Shown here: positions 41,510 to 49,613 of the stretch, piece by piece
Position numbering within the stretch: position 1 is the first letter of the stretch
How the letters are laid out: every line of letters starts with the position of its first letter
Source of the DNA: JACOTV01 sp964579395
GTDB lineage: Bacteria > Patescibacteriota > Microgenomatia > UBA1406 > GWC2-37-13
NCBI GenBank assembly: GCA_964579395.1
Contig: CAZOFT010000004.1
Location: 1-64,000, forward strand
DNA length: 64,000 nucleotides
Reading direction: 5' to 3'
Notes under the pieces: model-generated
What the model was told of the DNA's origin: nothing
Databases searched by the model: none
Seen by the model: only the letters and a program-made list of their open reading frames with translations
Made by a program: the position numbers and the translations under genes

Positions 41510-43036
41510 TCACTCATGCAGAATCAGGCTGGCCTCATGCACATCGCGTGCCGGGATACCCATCAAATCAAGCACCGTAGCCGCGATATGCTGCAACCCC
41601 CGCGAAGGACGCTGATCCAATTTCAGCAATTGGGTCGCTTTATCTTGCGGATCGTAGATGATAAACGGTACTTTATTCATCGTGTGTGCAGTGTGGGGAA
41701 CATTGTTTTCAACATCAAACATGATATCGGCATTCCCATGATCTGCAGTGATACAACAGACATAATCGTGATCGGTGAGATAGGCGCACAATTTCTGCAA
41801 CTCATCATCTACTTTCTCCACTCCGGCAACCACCGCATCAAAATCTCCCGTGTGCCCAACCATATCGGGATTAGCAAAGTTAATGAGAATAAAATCCGGA
41901 GTATGTGCAGCGACAAAATCATGCACTGATGTTGCGATCTCGTGTGCTTTCATCTGCGGCATCTCGTTGTGCTTTACTTTGTTGCTCGGTGTCAGCAATC
42001 GCGACTCATGCTCAAACACCACTTCCTCACCCCCATTAAAAAAATAGGTGACGTGTGCATACTTTTCTGTTTCGGCGGCACGCACTTGCACACGGCCCGC
42101 ATGACTCAAAACCTCACCCAGCGTATCTGTTACATGCTCTTTGGAAAACAGTACCGGATACGGATATGACTTGTCATAGCGAGTCATGGTAATAATTTCA
42201 AGATCCGGGATGGTTTCGTGCAGCACACTGACAAGCTGCTTCATGCGGTCGCTGCGAAAATTCCAGCAAAACACCAGATCAGAATCAGTAATGCCTTCGT
42301 ACTCCGGATCCACAATGACTGGCTGTAAAAACTCATCGGTTACATCTTGTGCATATGCCGCTTCTATCACATCATCAAGCCGCTTCTCAATACGTTTGTG
42401 TTCAGAATCTATGCGGCGCGACTCGTCTGCCGTGATTGCTTCGATTGCTTCTGCAGTGCGGTCAAGATTCATGTCCCGATCCATGGCATAAAAGCGACCG
42501 GACAAGGTGGCAACCTTCCCCATCCCAGTCTCGCGCATCACATCAAACAGCTCATCCAGACTACGACGCACCGCACGCGGGGCAGTATCTCGACCGTCTG
42601 CGATCACATGGAGTATCGGACTTTTGCAGCCATTGTCTGCCATCAGACGAAGCAAAGAAAACAAATGTTGTTGGTGACTATGGATGCCGCCCGCAGATAA
42701 AAGCCCGATCAAATGAATAGTGTATTTTTGTCCTTTTTGAATCAGGTGAGCTATCGTATCCAACTCAAGCGGCTTGTTTTCAAACGCTTTTGTTATGCGC
42801 GGCAGATCCTGAAACATCACGCGTCCGGCACCGATCGTCAGATGCCCTACTTCACTCCCCCCTATTTGTCCGACCGGCAAGCCGACAAATTCACCAGATG
42901 CATGGAGCGTAGTGTGTGGATGTGCGTCCCACACTGAATCAAAAAACGGCGTCTTTGCCATATGAATAGCATTGTGCTTGTTCAAATCCCCAAGCCCCCA
43001 ACCATCTAAAATAATGAGTGCAACTTTTTTGTTCAT
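41510..43036 (-). CDS. gpmI: 2,3-bisphosphoglycerate-independent phosphoglycerate mutase
   Basis: Interconverts 3- and 2-phosphoglycerate using manganese. The 508-residue protein has VALIILDGWGLGD at the start, GGSEVGHLTIGAGRVMFQDL with the phosphorylated Ser region, HVIADGRDTAPR, and the C-terminal metal motif CITADHGNADIMFD. It uses its own promoter, 6 bases from the start. It lies between the D-LDH-like and L,D-transpeptidase genes. Confidence 0.96.
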   Translation of the reverse strand: MNKKVALIILDGWGLGDLNKHNAIHMAKTPFFDSVWDAHPHTTLHASGEFVGLPVGQIGGSEVGHLTIGAGRVMFQDLPRITKAFENKPLELDTIAHLIQKGQKYTIHLIGLLSAGGIHSHQQHLFSLLRLMADNGCKSPILHVIADGRDTAPRAVRRSLDELFDVMRETGMGKVATLSGRFYAMDRDMNLDRTAEAIEAITADESRRIDSEHKRIEKRLDDVIEAAYAQDVTDEFLQPVIVDPEYEGITDSDLVFCWNFRSDRMKQLVSVLHETIPDLEIITMTRYDKSYPYPVLFSKEHVTDTLGEVLSHAGRVQVRAAETEKYAHVTYFFNGGEEVVFEHESRLLTPSNKVKHNEMPQMKAHEIATSVHDFVAAHTPDFILINFANPDMVGHTGDFDAVVAGVEKVDDELQKLCAYLTDHDYVCCITADHGNADIMFDVENNVPHTAHTMNKVPFIIYDPQDKATQLLKLDQRPSRGLQHIAATVLDLMGIPARDVHEASLILHE

Positions 43037-43042
43037 AGCCAG

Positions 43043-43048
43043 ATGATA
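43043..43048 (-). promoter_or_regulatory. -10 element, gpmI
   Basis: TATCAT on the minus strand ends 6 bases before the gpmI ATG. Confidence 0.45.
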
Positions 43049-43054
43049 ATGATA

Positions 43055-43996
43055 CTACTTTCGCAGCGCAATCGTGTCATATCCGAATCGCTCAGTGGCA
43101 TTGCCGACTATCTTTGCTCCCAGATACGACAACCGCACACAACCATGTGATTGTTCTCGGGTCGACCCAAGCGATGACAAGCCGAAGCCAATAGGTGAGA
43201 ATGTCCCGGGCGCTGATTCGTGAAGCGGAAATCCATGCAGCATAATTTCACGATTGTAAAATGCACCGCCGTCATCTGATCGGGCAATCGGCACAGCATA
43301 TGACAAAGGGAGAAACTCTTCTGAATACGCGCGACCCACATTTGTAAATCCCTGAGGGTGATAGCCGGCATCAGCGGGGACACTGGCAAGTGCTGCGGAA
43401 TTATTCGTAATACCGCCGGTATATCGAGTCTCCCCTGCTTCGTCAACGATCCACAACCGCTTCACCGAGTCATCCACCAGAATATGTTTACCTGAAGCGG
43501 GCGATGCTGGTCTGGGCCAGTCATTCAGCCACATCCAGGTCAGCTCATCAGTCGCACCGGATGGCGCGATGTCATGGGCAGCCTGAAACGCACGCAGCGC
43601 AGCATCGGTCTTCGGGCCAAACGCGCCGTCAGCTGTACCGACTGCGTATCCGTCAGCGAGAAGGCGTTTTTGCACTTCAGCAACAAAGGGTCCGCTATGT
43701 CCGATCCAGAGTGCACGCTCTGATTTGAGGTTCCAGTTGGGATCAAGCGCGTTGGAGTGATCCACCACACGCCCTTGTCCAGTGAGAATTTGATCGATAA
43801 ACTGCGTTTCCTGTTCCGTCTTTTGAGTAAAGCGGCTCAAGGGGCCTGACTCCGGATGCGGCAACCAACGCACTTCTTGAGATCTGACTTCCGCACCCGC
43901 TTCACGAGACGAAAATCCCGGGCCACCGACTGCCCGATCGATAATTGCTGCACCGGCTAACCCCATAAATGTTCGACGACTCATTTCATGACTCAT
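43055..43996 (-). CDS. Tat-exported L,D-transpeptidase with peptidoglycan-binding domain
   Basis: A 313-residue envelope enzyme. The N-terminus has a twin-arginine signal, MSRRTFMGLAGAAI. Residues about 95-160 form a PG_binding_1 domain (VAEVQKRLLADGYAVGTADG then ALRAFQAAHD). The C-terminal YkuD domain contains IMLHGFPLHES and the catalytic SHGCVRLSYLG. It should make 3-3 cross-links or attach proteins to peptidoglycan. TATAAT ends 6 bases before the start. Use of Tat implies a TatA/TatC system elsewhere. Confidence 0.9.
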   Translation of the reverse strand: MSHEMSRRTFMGLAGAAIIDRAVGGPGFSSREAGAEVRSQEVRWLPHPESGPLSRFTQKTEQETQFIDQILTGQGRVVDHSNALDPNWNLKSERALWIGHSGPFVAEVQKRLLADGYAVGTADGAFGPKTDAALRAFQAAHDIAPSGATDELTWMWLNDWPRPASPASGKHILVDDSVKRLWIVDEAGETRYTGGITNNSAALASVPADAGYHPQGFTNVGRAYSEEFLPLSYAVPIARSDDGGAFYNREIMLHGFPLHESAPGTFSPIGFGLSSLGSTREQSHGCVRLSYLGAKIVGNATERFGYDTIALRK

Positions 43997-44002
43997 ACCA
44001 CG

Positions 44003-44008
44003 ATTATA
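44003..44008 (-). promoter_or_regulatory. -10 element, L,D-transpeptidase gene
   Basis: TATAAT on the minus strand ends 6 bases before the ATG at 43996. Confidence 0.65.
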
Positions 44009-44050
44009 CCCTGCATTTTCCAGCAGGCAACTTTTTAGGAAAGAATACGC

Positions 44051-45292
44051 TTACAATCCTGCTTCGATTTCGAGCAAACGATTGTACTTTGCCAGTCGAT
44101 CGCTTCGACTCATCGAGCCGGTTTTGATAAACTCTGCACCGCACGCGTATGCCAAATCAGCAATAAATGCATCCTCTGTTTCACCTGATCTATGTGAAAG
44201 CACGATGTTCCAACCGGCTGATCGGGCCAGTTTAATTGCCTCTGCAGTCTCACTGAGCGTGCCGATTTGGTTTACTTTTACCAGCAGCGCATTGGCTGCT
44301 TTTTTTTCAATGGCCGTCTGGATACGCTTTGGGTTGGTGACCAGCAAATCGTCCCCGACGAGTTGGAATTGAAACTGGTCTGCCATTGCTGCAAACTTGG
44401 TAAACGCCGCCCAATCATCTTCGTTGAAAGGATCCTCAAAGGATTGAATATGATATGTTTGACCTAATTCTGAATAATACTTGGTCAATTCTGACGCGGT
44501 GAGTTTTTGATTCGTTTTCTTAAAATGGTATGCGCGCTTTTCGTAAAACTCACTTGCCGCACAGTCAACCGCAAATGTAAAGTCTTTGACGTTTTCATAC
44601 CCTGCTTTTTCTGCCGCCTCCAAAAGCACATCGAATACCTCTGCATTTGATGATAGAAGCGGAGAATATCCTCCTTCATCGCCAACCAGTGTCGACATCT
44701 TTCGGGCACTCAATATTCTTCCTAATGAGTGAAACAGTTCTGCCGCTACGCGCACACTTGTTGCCGGATTAGTGGCAGTCGGAGAAATCATAAACTCCTG
44801 AATATCAAAATTCCAACTGGCGTGTTTACCACCATTTACGACATTTACCATGAGTCTCGGAAAAGACACTTCAGTTGTGGAAAAGTAATAGCGATGAAGA
44901 TAATTCCACAGCGGCACACGCATCACCGATGCCGCAGCGCGCGCGCAGGCCAAAGATACCGCAAGTATTGCATTGGCGCCCAGTTTGGATTTGTTTTCAG
45001 TCCCATCCAAATCAAGCATCATCCGATCAATCGCGTGAAGATCCAATACATCATGGCCAACAAGCGCCTGTGCAATTACACCATTTACATGACCGACTGC
45101 TTTTTCCACACTTTTTCCCCCATAAGATTCATTCTCGTCACGCAGTTCACACGCCTCATGCGTGCCTGTTGAAGCACCGGAAGGAACAGATGCAACATGA
45201 GTGGAATTGTCATCAAGCGTGATAAAAGCACGCACTGTGGGGTTGCCACGGGAGTCAAGTATTTGCAGTCCCTGAATGTGTTTGATCTTCAT
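44051..45292 (-). CDS. eno: Enolase
   Basis: Dehydrates 2-phosphoglycerate to phosphoenolpyruvate. The 413-residue protein begins MKIKHIQGLQILDSRGNPTV, and has SGASTGTHEACELRD, the metal ligands in VGDEGGYSP, IQSFEDPFNEDDW and LVGDDLLVTN, and the catalytic Lys in LLVKVNQIGTLSE, then LSHRSGETEDAFI. It is a little shorter than most bacterial enolases. TATACT lies 8 bases before the start. Confidence 0.96.
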   Translation of the reverse strand: MKIKHIQGLQILDSRGNPTVRAFITLDDNSTHVASVPSGASTGTHEACELRDENESYGGKSVEKAVGHVNGVIAQALVGHDVLDLHAIDRMMLDLDGTENKSKLGANAILAVSLACARAAASVMRVPLWNYLHRYYFSTTEVSFPRLMVNVVNGGKHASWNFDIQEFMISPTATNPATSVRVAAELFHSLGRILSARKMSTLVGDEGGYSPLLSSNAEVFDVLLEAAEKAGYENVKDFTFAVDCAASEFYEKRAYHFKKTNQKLTASELTKYYSELGQTYHIQSFEDPFNEDDWAAFTKFAAMADQFQFQLVGDDLLVTNPKRIQTAIEKKAANALLVKVNQIGTLSETAEAIKLARSAGWNIVLSHRSGETEDAFIADLAYACGAEFIKTGSMSRSDRLAKYNRLLEIEAGL

Positions 45293-45300
45293 AGAAGACC

Positions 45301-45306
45301 AGTATA
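45301..45306 (-). promoter_or_regulatory. -10 element, eno
   Basis: TATACT on the minus strand ends 8 bases before the enolase ATG. Confidence 0.55.
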
Positions 45307-45343
45307 CACCTCTGATGCCCGTGAATCAAAATCCGGCCCGAAA

Positions 45344-45955
45344 TTATTTATCTTTTTTTTGAGCAAAGTCCAAGAGTCGGTAGACCACCATACCGGCAAG
45401 TGAGCCGACGATCGGTCCGACTATGTAAGGCATGGTAAAGAGCGATAAACCAAACGCGACTGCTGGGTTCAGTACACCCGCAGAACCAACCATTGCTGCC
45501 ACGCCGATTCCCAAAAGAAGAGACATACCGACAACAAATCCACTCAGAGATGGCGCCACACGCTCTTGCACCACCGCACTAATACCGAAGGTGAAAAAGA
45601 ATGTTCCAAGCATCTCGGCAACTGTTGCTAAAGGTGCAACTGGTACTGTTTCTGCAACGCCGATTGCCGGCACCAACGCTACCGCCAAGCTGCGCGCCAA
45701 CACGGCACCGATCATCTGTGCAACAATATACAGCAATCCATCTGCCATACTGATTTTGCCGACAACATACTGACCGATCGTGACAGCAGGGTTAATATGA
45801 CTTCCTGAAATGTGTCCGATCATATATACAAAAAGCATAAGCGTGAGCGCAGCAAGAAGCGGGGTAGGAAGAATCGCTGTTTGCGAATGCAATGACATTA
45901 AAACAACAAAGGTGAGTCCGAACGTGCCAAGCAGTTCACTCAGATATTTTTTCAT
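45344..45955 (-). CDS. Aquaporin/MIP-family channel
   Basis: A 203-residue membrane channel with six helices and two half-helix motifs. The first is GSHINPAVTIG and the second is GVLNPAVAFG. In most aquaporins and glycerol channels the second NPA is followed by Arg, which forms the selectivity filter; here it is Val. The protein is also shorter than usual. Water or small-solute permeation is likely but selectivity is uncertain. Confidence 0.87.
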   Translation of the reverse strand: MKKYLSELLGTFGLTFVVLMSLHSQTAILPTPLLAALTLMLFVYMIGHISGSHINPAVTIGQYVVGKISMADGLLYIVAQMIGAVLARSLAVALVPAIGVAETVPVAPLATVAEMLGTFFFTFGISAVVQERVAPSLSGFVVGMSLLLGIGVAAMVGSAGVLNPAVAFGLSLFTMPYIVGPIVGSLAGMVVYRLLDFAQKKDK

Positions 45956-45987
45956 ACAAGTTGGGTGGAAAGTAATAATCTATCAGT

Positions 45988-46015
45988 ATCGTATCACAGT
46001 GGGAAATAGTTTCAA
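45988..46015 (-). promoter_or_regulatory. Promoter of the aquaporin gene
   Basis: On the minus strand, TTGAAA at 46010-46015, a 16-base spacer, and TACGAT at 45988-45993. The leader to the ATG at 45955 would be roughly 25 bases. Confidence 0.45.
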
Positions 46016-46056
46016 GTGGCGAGTTGTATCAGAAGAAGCTGAAGGAGAAGTTTGAT

Positions 46057-46731
46057 TTAGTGTGACCGATTTGCAATCACTGATTCGATATGGGGGAAGA
46101 TGATATTTGTGGTAAATCGGTCCGGATCAAATAATGTCCGGTCAAAGTCACACAGCACATGAGCAGGCCGCTCAAATAAGTGACGATGTGCCGGCTCAAG
46201 CAACGCATCAACGCCGGAGACTTGGATGTCGGGAGTCCACATACCATCTGTTTGCGGTCTGTCGCAAACATGAATCGTTGTTGTTTTCGGTTTAAATGGA
46301 AGCTCCTTCAACATATCAGCGCTGCGCTTGAGAAAATGCGATCGATCATCAGCCAGAATAAAGCGCTCTTCATGAAATGCCCCCGCTGCCGCCTCTAATG
46401 CTTCACATTTATCTGTAGACACAATAAATTGAAGCTGATCATATAATTCGTGAAATCCAAAGTGGTCAATCTTGGCATGCTGATATGAAGGGTCACCTTG
46501 CGTCCAGATCGTGACGGTATGTCCCCCAGTCAGAAGCATTCGGACAAAGTCATGCGCTCTTTTTGTCGCAAATGGTTCAGTTGGCGACTCGTAAATATCA
46601 TGAAGAATCTGGTCTACCACCATAGGTTCACAAATACCATATGATCCCAAAATAGTTTCAATACGACTGCGAATGCCGGTGTTGGGCTTATATAAATCCC
46701 ACCACAATGTACTTACTCCCTTTTTTTCCAT
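46057..46731 (-). CDS. HAD-like protein with C-terminal DxDxT motif
   Basis: A 224-residue protein with HAD-phosphatase features in an odd order. Motif II-like VTIWTQGD lies near residue 73 and motif IV-like RFILADDRSHF near 123. The nucleophile motif DFDRTLFDPDRF lies at about 195, only 25 residues from the end. The N-terminal WWDLYKPN sits where motif I is normally found but lacks its second Asp and Thr. The protein may be a circular permutation, or a degenerate HAD domain followed by a truncated second one. Activity is uncertain. Confidence 0.65.
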   Translation of the reverse strand: MEKKGVSTLWWDLYKPNTGIRSRIETILGSYGICEPMVVDQILHDIYESPTEPFATKRAHDFVRMLLTGGHTVTIWTQGDPSYQHAKIDHFGFHELYDQLQFIVSTDKCEALEAAAGAFHEERFILADDRSHFLKRSADMLKELPFKPKTTTIHVCDRPQTDGMWTPDIQVSGVDALLEPAHRHLFERPAHVLCDFDRTLFDPDRFTTNIIFPHIESVIANRSH

Positions 46732-46738
46732 CAGATAG

Positions 46739-46744
46739 ATTGTA
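46739..46744 (-). promoter_or_regulatory. -10 element, HAD-like gene
   Basis: TACAAT on the minus strand ends 7 bases before the ATG at 46731. Confidence 0.6.
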
Positions 46745-46759
46745 TCTGCTCAGAAGACA

Positions 46760-48115
46760 TTATGCATCCTCAGATAGGGTGCGGCCTTTTATCAAAGATT
46801 GATACCAGTAATAACTTTGTTTCGGAATTCTATTCATTGAATTACGATCAACATACACCATTCCAAATGAACTATCGCTGCGATACCCTTCTGCCCATTC
46901 AAAATTATCCATAAAGGTCCAAGGAAAATAACCATACACCGGCACGCCGATTTGTATTGCCTGCATGATCATATGCAAATGTTTGTTCATAAAACGAATT
47001 CGTTTGGTATCCTCTGTCGGGTTTTTAGAAGTGTTCACGGCCGTCCCGTTTTCAGTGATATAAATTCGTTTCAGTCCATGATCGCGATATCGCGCATATG
47101 TTTGCAGAAGAATATCGTACAGCCCATTTCTATACGCCGGCTCCCAAAATAAACCCCAACCCAAATCACTCGTTTCACCATCTGGGTTTAGTTTCTTATC
47201 AAACCCTAGTTCATTATCGGCTGCAAACGCAATGTCGCCACGATAGTAATTTACCCCGAGCGAATACAGGTTCTCAGAAATTTTTAGGTACTTTGCTTCA
47301 TTCAGAAATTGTTGCGGCATTGCACTTCCATAAACCTCTGCAAGCGCCGCAGGATATTTGCCCAAAAAAATCGGCTCCAAAAACCAACCGTTTTTGTGTT
47401 CATCTAACAAACGAGCTGCCCGTATGTTTTCTTGTGATATATCTTGTGCGTATCGGGGACCGATATTCAGCGCTGTACTCAACTTAATGTTTACATCTTT
47501 TTTCAGCAGCTCATCAACAACATTGGCTTGTGCATATAAAAGGCGATGTGCCACTTCAAGAGCAGTTGCAAGATGTTTCTCCCCAGGAGCATGATCGCCG
47601 AGATAGTGTGCTACCAACGATGCGCAACGTGGCTCATTCAAAATAAAATATTCTTCTATGTACTCTCCCAACCTCTCATACACTGCTAGAGCATGCTTTT
47701 TGAAATACTCTGTTGTTTTTGGAGACTTCCACCCTCCACTTTCGTATAGGTGCTGTGGCAACTCCCAATGATATAGTGTTGCGTAGATTCGCACACCTTT
47801 GCTATGCAGGTAGGAAAAATATATACGATACCAATCAATGGCTCGTTCATTTATCTTGCCAGACTCAGTAAGTGTACGAGCCATGGATACTGAGGTGCGA
47901 TAATCACGCACCCCAAGTTGTAGTAAGAGATCCGCATCCTCTTTCCATCGACTATACCGATCGATAGCAGCGCCCGGAGTATCCATACTATTTTGCAAAC
48001 AGTAGTGCATCCACATTGTCTCAAGCGAATCTTCGTTCTTGCGCGCCATATCTTCAGACACTACCTGCAAGTCTGCATCTGCAATACCAAAAAAGAATGT
48101 GTCTGGAATATTCAT
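46760..48115 (-). CDS. GH1-family beta-glycosidase
   Basis: A 451-residue retaining glycosidase. It has YATLYHWELPQHLYESGGW, the acid/base motif YFILNEPRCASL near residue 160, and the nucleophile in RIYITENGTAVN near 354, with FPWTFMDNFEWAEGYRSDSS at the aglycone end. No signal peptide, so it probably acts on imported di- or oligosaccharides. Beta-glucosidase, beta-galactosidase and 6-phospho-beta-glucosidase activities cannot be told apart here. Confidence 0.93.
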   Translation of the reverse strand: MNIPDTFFFGIADADLQVVSEDMARKNEDSLETMWMHYCLQNSMDTPGAAIDRYSRWKEDADLLLQLGVRDYRTSVSMARTLTESGKINERAIDWYRIYFSYLHSKGVRIYATLYHWELPQHLYESGGWKSPKTTEYFKKHALAVYERLGEYIEEYFILNEPRCASLVAHYLGDHAPGEKHLATALEVAHRLLYAQANVVDELLKKDVNIKLSTALNIGPRYAQDISQENIRAARLLDEHKNGWFLEPIFLGKYPAALAEVYGSAMPQQFLNEAKYLKISENLYSLGVNYYRGDIAFAADNELGFDKKLNPDGETSDLGWGLFWEPAYRNGLYDILLQTYARYRDHGLKRIYITENGTAVNTSKNPTEDTKRIRFMNKHLHMIMQAIQIGVPVYGYFPWTFMDNFEWAEGYRSDSSFGMVYVDRNSMNRIPKQSYYWYQSLIKGRTLSEDA

Positions 48116-48125
48116 ACTATGATCT

Positions 48126-48131
48126 ATTTTA
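48126..48131 (-). promoter_or_regulatory. -10 element, GH1 gene
   Basis: TAAAAT on the minus strand ends 10 bases before the ATG at 48115. Confidence 0.4.
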
Positions 48132-49499
48132 CCACTGTGCCTGCTGTCTCATTCCATACAAGAATGTATTTGGGATGGTAAAAACATTTGTGTCCGCATG
48201 CAATGCATGCACGCCCAACATATTACCAAGCAGTCTGCCGATTTGTGCCATATCGGTAAACCTGCCTGCATGCGTATTAGTGCAAACAGGATGTGGAAGC
48301 TCTGTTCTTAACACGCCTTCACTTTGTCCTCGTCGCTCCTCAATCAGAGTTAGTACATTTGCCATGCGAGTTGTTTCCATTTGCATTACTTGCGGATCAA
48401 TCAAGTCTTCAAGACCAAGATCATCGGCTCTTGATATGTACTGCAAGAGCCCAGTGAGTTGGGACGGACATATTACTAGGCCAGATACTTCATCAGATCC
48501 AGCCACCATCCATTCTACCCAACCGTCAGCTGACGGCTCTAATACTTGAATCCCCGCTTTTTGAACTCCAGCCTCAGTAAGCGCATGTTGCAAATACACA
48601 TGATCTTCTCCCCATTGCATTTGCTGCGTGCGTGAAGCTGCTGGGTTTGGTCTATCTTGGTCAATTATGTGCACACCTTCATTTACGTAAATATCACCTT
48701 TTTTACTTTGATATAGAGCAGAAATCATATCTTCTGCACTCCCGTTTGGCATACGAACATATGCATTCTGTGGACCAACTGCACCAGGCCTTATCAATTG
48801 GCCAGTGGTTTTCCCTGCAACTTGACTTGAAAATGCGACAATACCTGCCAGGTCTGCTGTGCCGTCCGGCCGCCACAAAGAAGGAAGTGCGCGCACAACA
48901 TCAATTCGCTCTTCTTTCTTTTCGCTAATTCTTTCGTTATAAGAGCCTTCCACATCTGTGACAAGTGATACAACCCCGTTTACGCTTTGCGCTTTAGTTT
49001 TATCATTCAATGTCCCTTGCAACTTCAAAAGCGCATCATCTTCCACAAACGCAGAGTCTGAGTCAATAAGCGCAATAGGACCTCGCAAATGTTCTTCTTG
49101 CTCTCTTGCAACCGCAACATACTCAAGTGCTTTGTTTCGAGCATATGCGGCATTTTTTTCTGAAGGCATTCGAGGTTGAGCATCTACTACATGCACATCT
49201 ATTCCAGCATTATGCATATGGGCAGTAACCCCACGCATATCAGACGGTGAAACGCCGTTGTCAGACAATATGAGTCGGGGTGACTCACCTGATGCATTTT
49301 TTTGCGCCACAATAGATCGCACTGTGGTTTTGATCGTTTCAAACCTATCTGGACTCTGGTGCAATGGCACAAGATACACCGGATCTCTTCCGACCTCTTC
49401 TGCAACTCTAATTGAACTTGGTCTTGTTGTAGCGATCGCGCCTAATGTAATTTTTGCCTCTTCTGTGACGCCGTGCATCAGCACTTCTGGATTTAGCAT
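48129..49499 (-). CDS. GT2-like glycosyltransferase-related protein
   Basis: A 456-residue soluble protein. The first half has a GT-A-like pattern: VYLVPLHQSPDRFETIKTTV, YARNKALEYVAVAREQEE, and a DxD-like IALIDSDSAFVEDD, then MQWGEDHVYLQHAL at the position of an acceptor-side acid. The second half is unfamiliar. A nucleotide-sugar transferase is the best guess. The start at 49499 is used because TATAAT ends 7 bases before it; the upstream open frame encodes the promoter region. Confidence 0.65.
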   Translation of the reverse strand: MLNPEVLMHGVTEEAKITLGAIATTRPSSIRVAEEVGRDPVYLVPLHQSPDRFETIKTTVRSIVAQKNASGESPRLILSDNGVSPSDMRGVTAHMHNAGIDVHVVDAQPRMPSEKNAAYARNKALEYVAVAREQEEHLRGPIALIDSDSAFVEDDALLKLQGTLNDKTKAQSVNGVVSLVTDVEGSYNERISEKKEERIDVVRALPSLWRPDGTADLAGIVAFSSQVAGKTTGQLIRPGAVGPQNAYVRMPNGSAEDMISALYQSKKGDIYVNEGVHIIDQDRPNPAASRTQQMQWGEDHVYLQHALTEAGVQKAGIQVLEPSADGWVEWMVAGSDEVSGLVICPSQLTGLLQYISRADDLGLEDLIDPQVMQMETTRMANVLTLIEERRGQSEGVLRTELPHPVCTNTHAGRFTDMAQIGRLLGNMLGVHALHADTNVFTIPNTFLYGMRQQAQW

Positions 49500-49506
49500 G
49501 GAGATT

Positions 49507-49512
49507 ATTATA
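49507..49512 (-). promoter_or_regulatory. -10 element, GT2-like gene
   Basis: TATAAT on the minus strand ends 7 bases before the ATG at 49499. Confidence 0.6.
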
Positions 49513-49561
49513 GCGATAAGGCTTAAAAGCACATGATCTTAACCTGACAAAAACATGAAGT

Positions 49562-49590
49562 GGTTTTGTGCGTCATATCAGACCAAAACC
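49562..49590. promoter_or_regulatory. Inverted repeat over the regulator promoter
   Basis: GGTTTTG at 49562-49568 and CAAAACC at 49584-49590 form a 7-bp inverted repeat with a 15-base spacer. The right arm falls at the -35 position of the downstream regulator gene, so it is a candidate operator, perhaps for autoregulation. Confidence 0.45.
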
Positions 49591-49602
49591 CTCAGTAGGA
49601 TG

Positions 49603-49608
49603 TATAAT
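49603..49608 (+). promoter_or_regulatory. -10 element, ATPase-like/winged-helix regulator gene
   Basis: TATAAT ends 5 bases before the ATG at 49614. Confidence 0.65.
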
Positions 49609-49613
49609 ATAGC

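Noticed and set aside
46016..46060. Possible frameshift that would extend the HAD-like protein into a second full HAD domain
   Set aside because: I read the other two frames after the stop; both close quickly or lack HAD motifs, so the C-terminal DxDxT is not continued.
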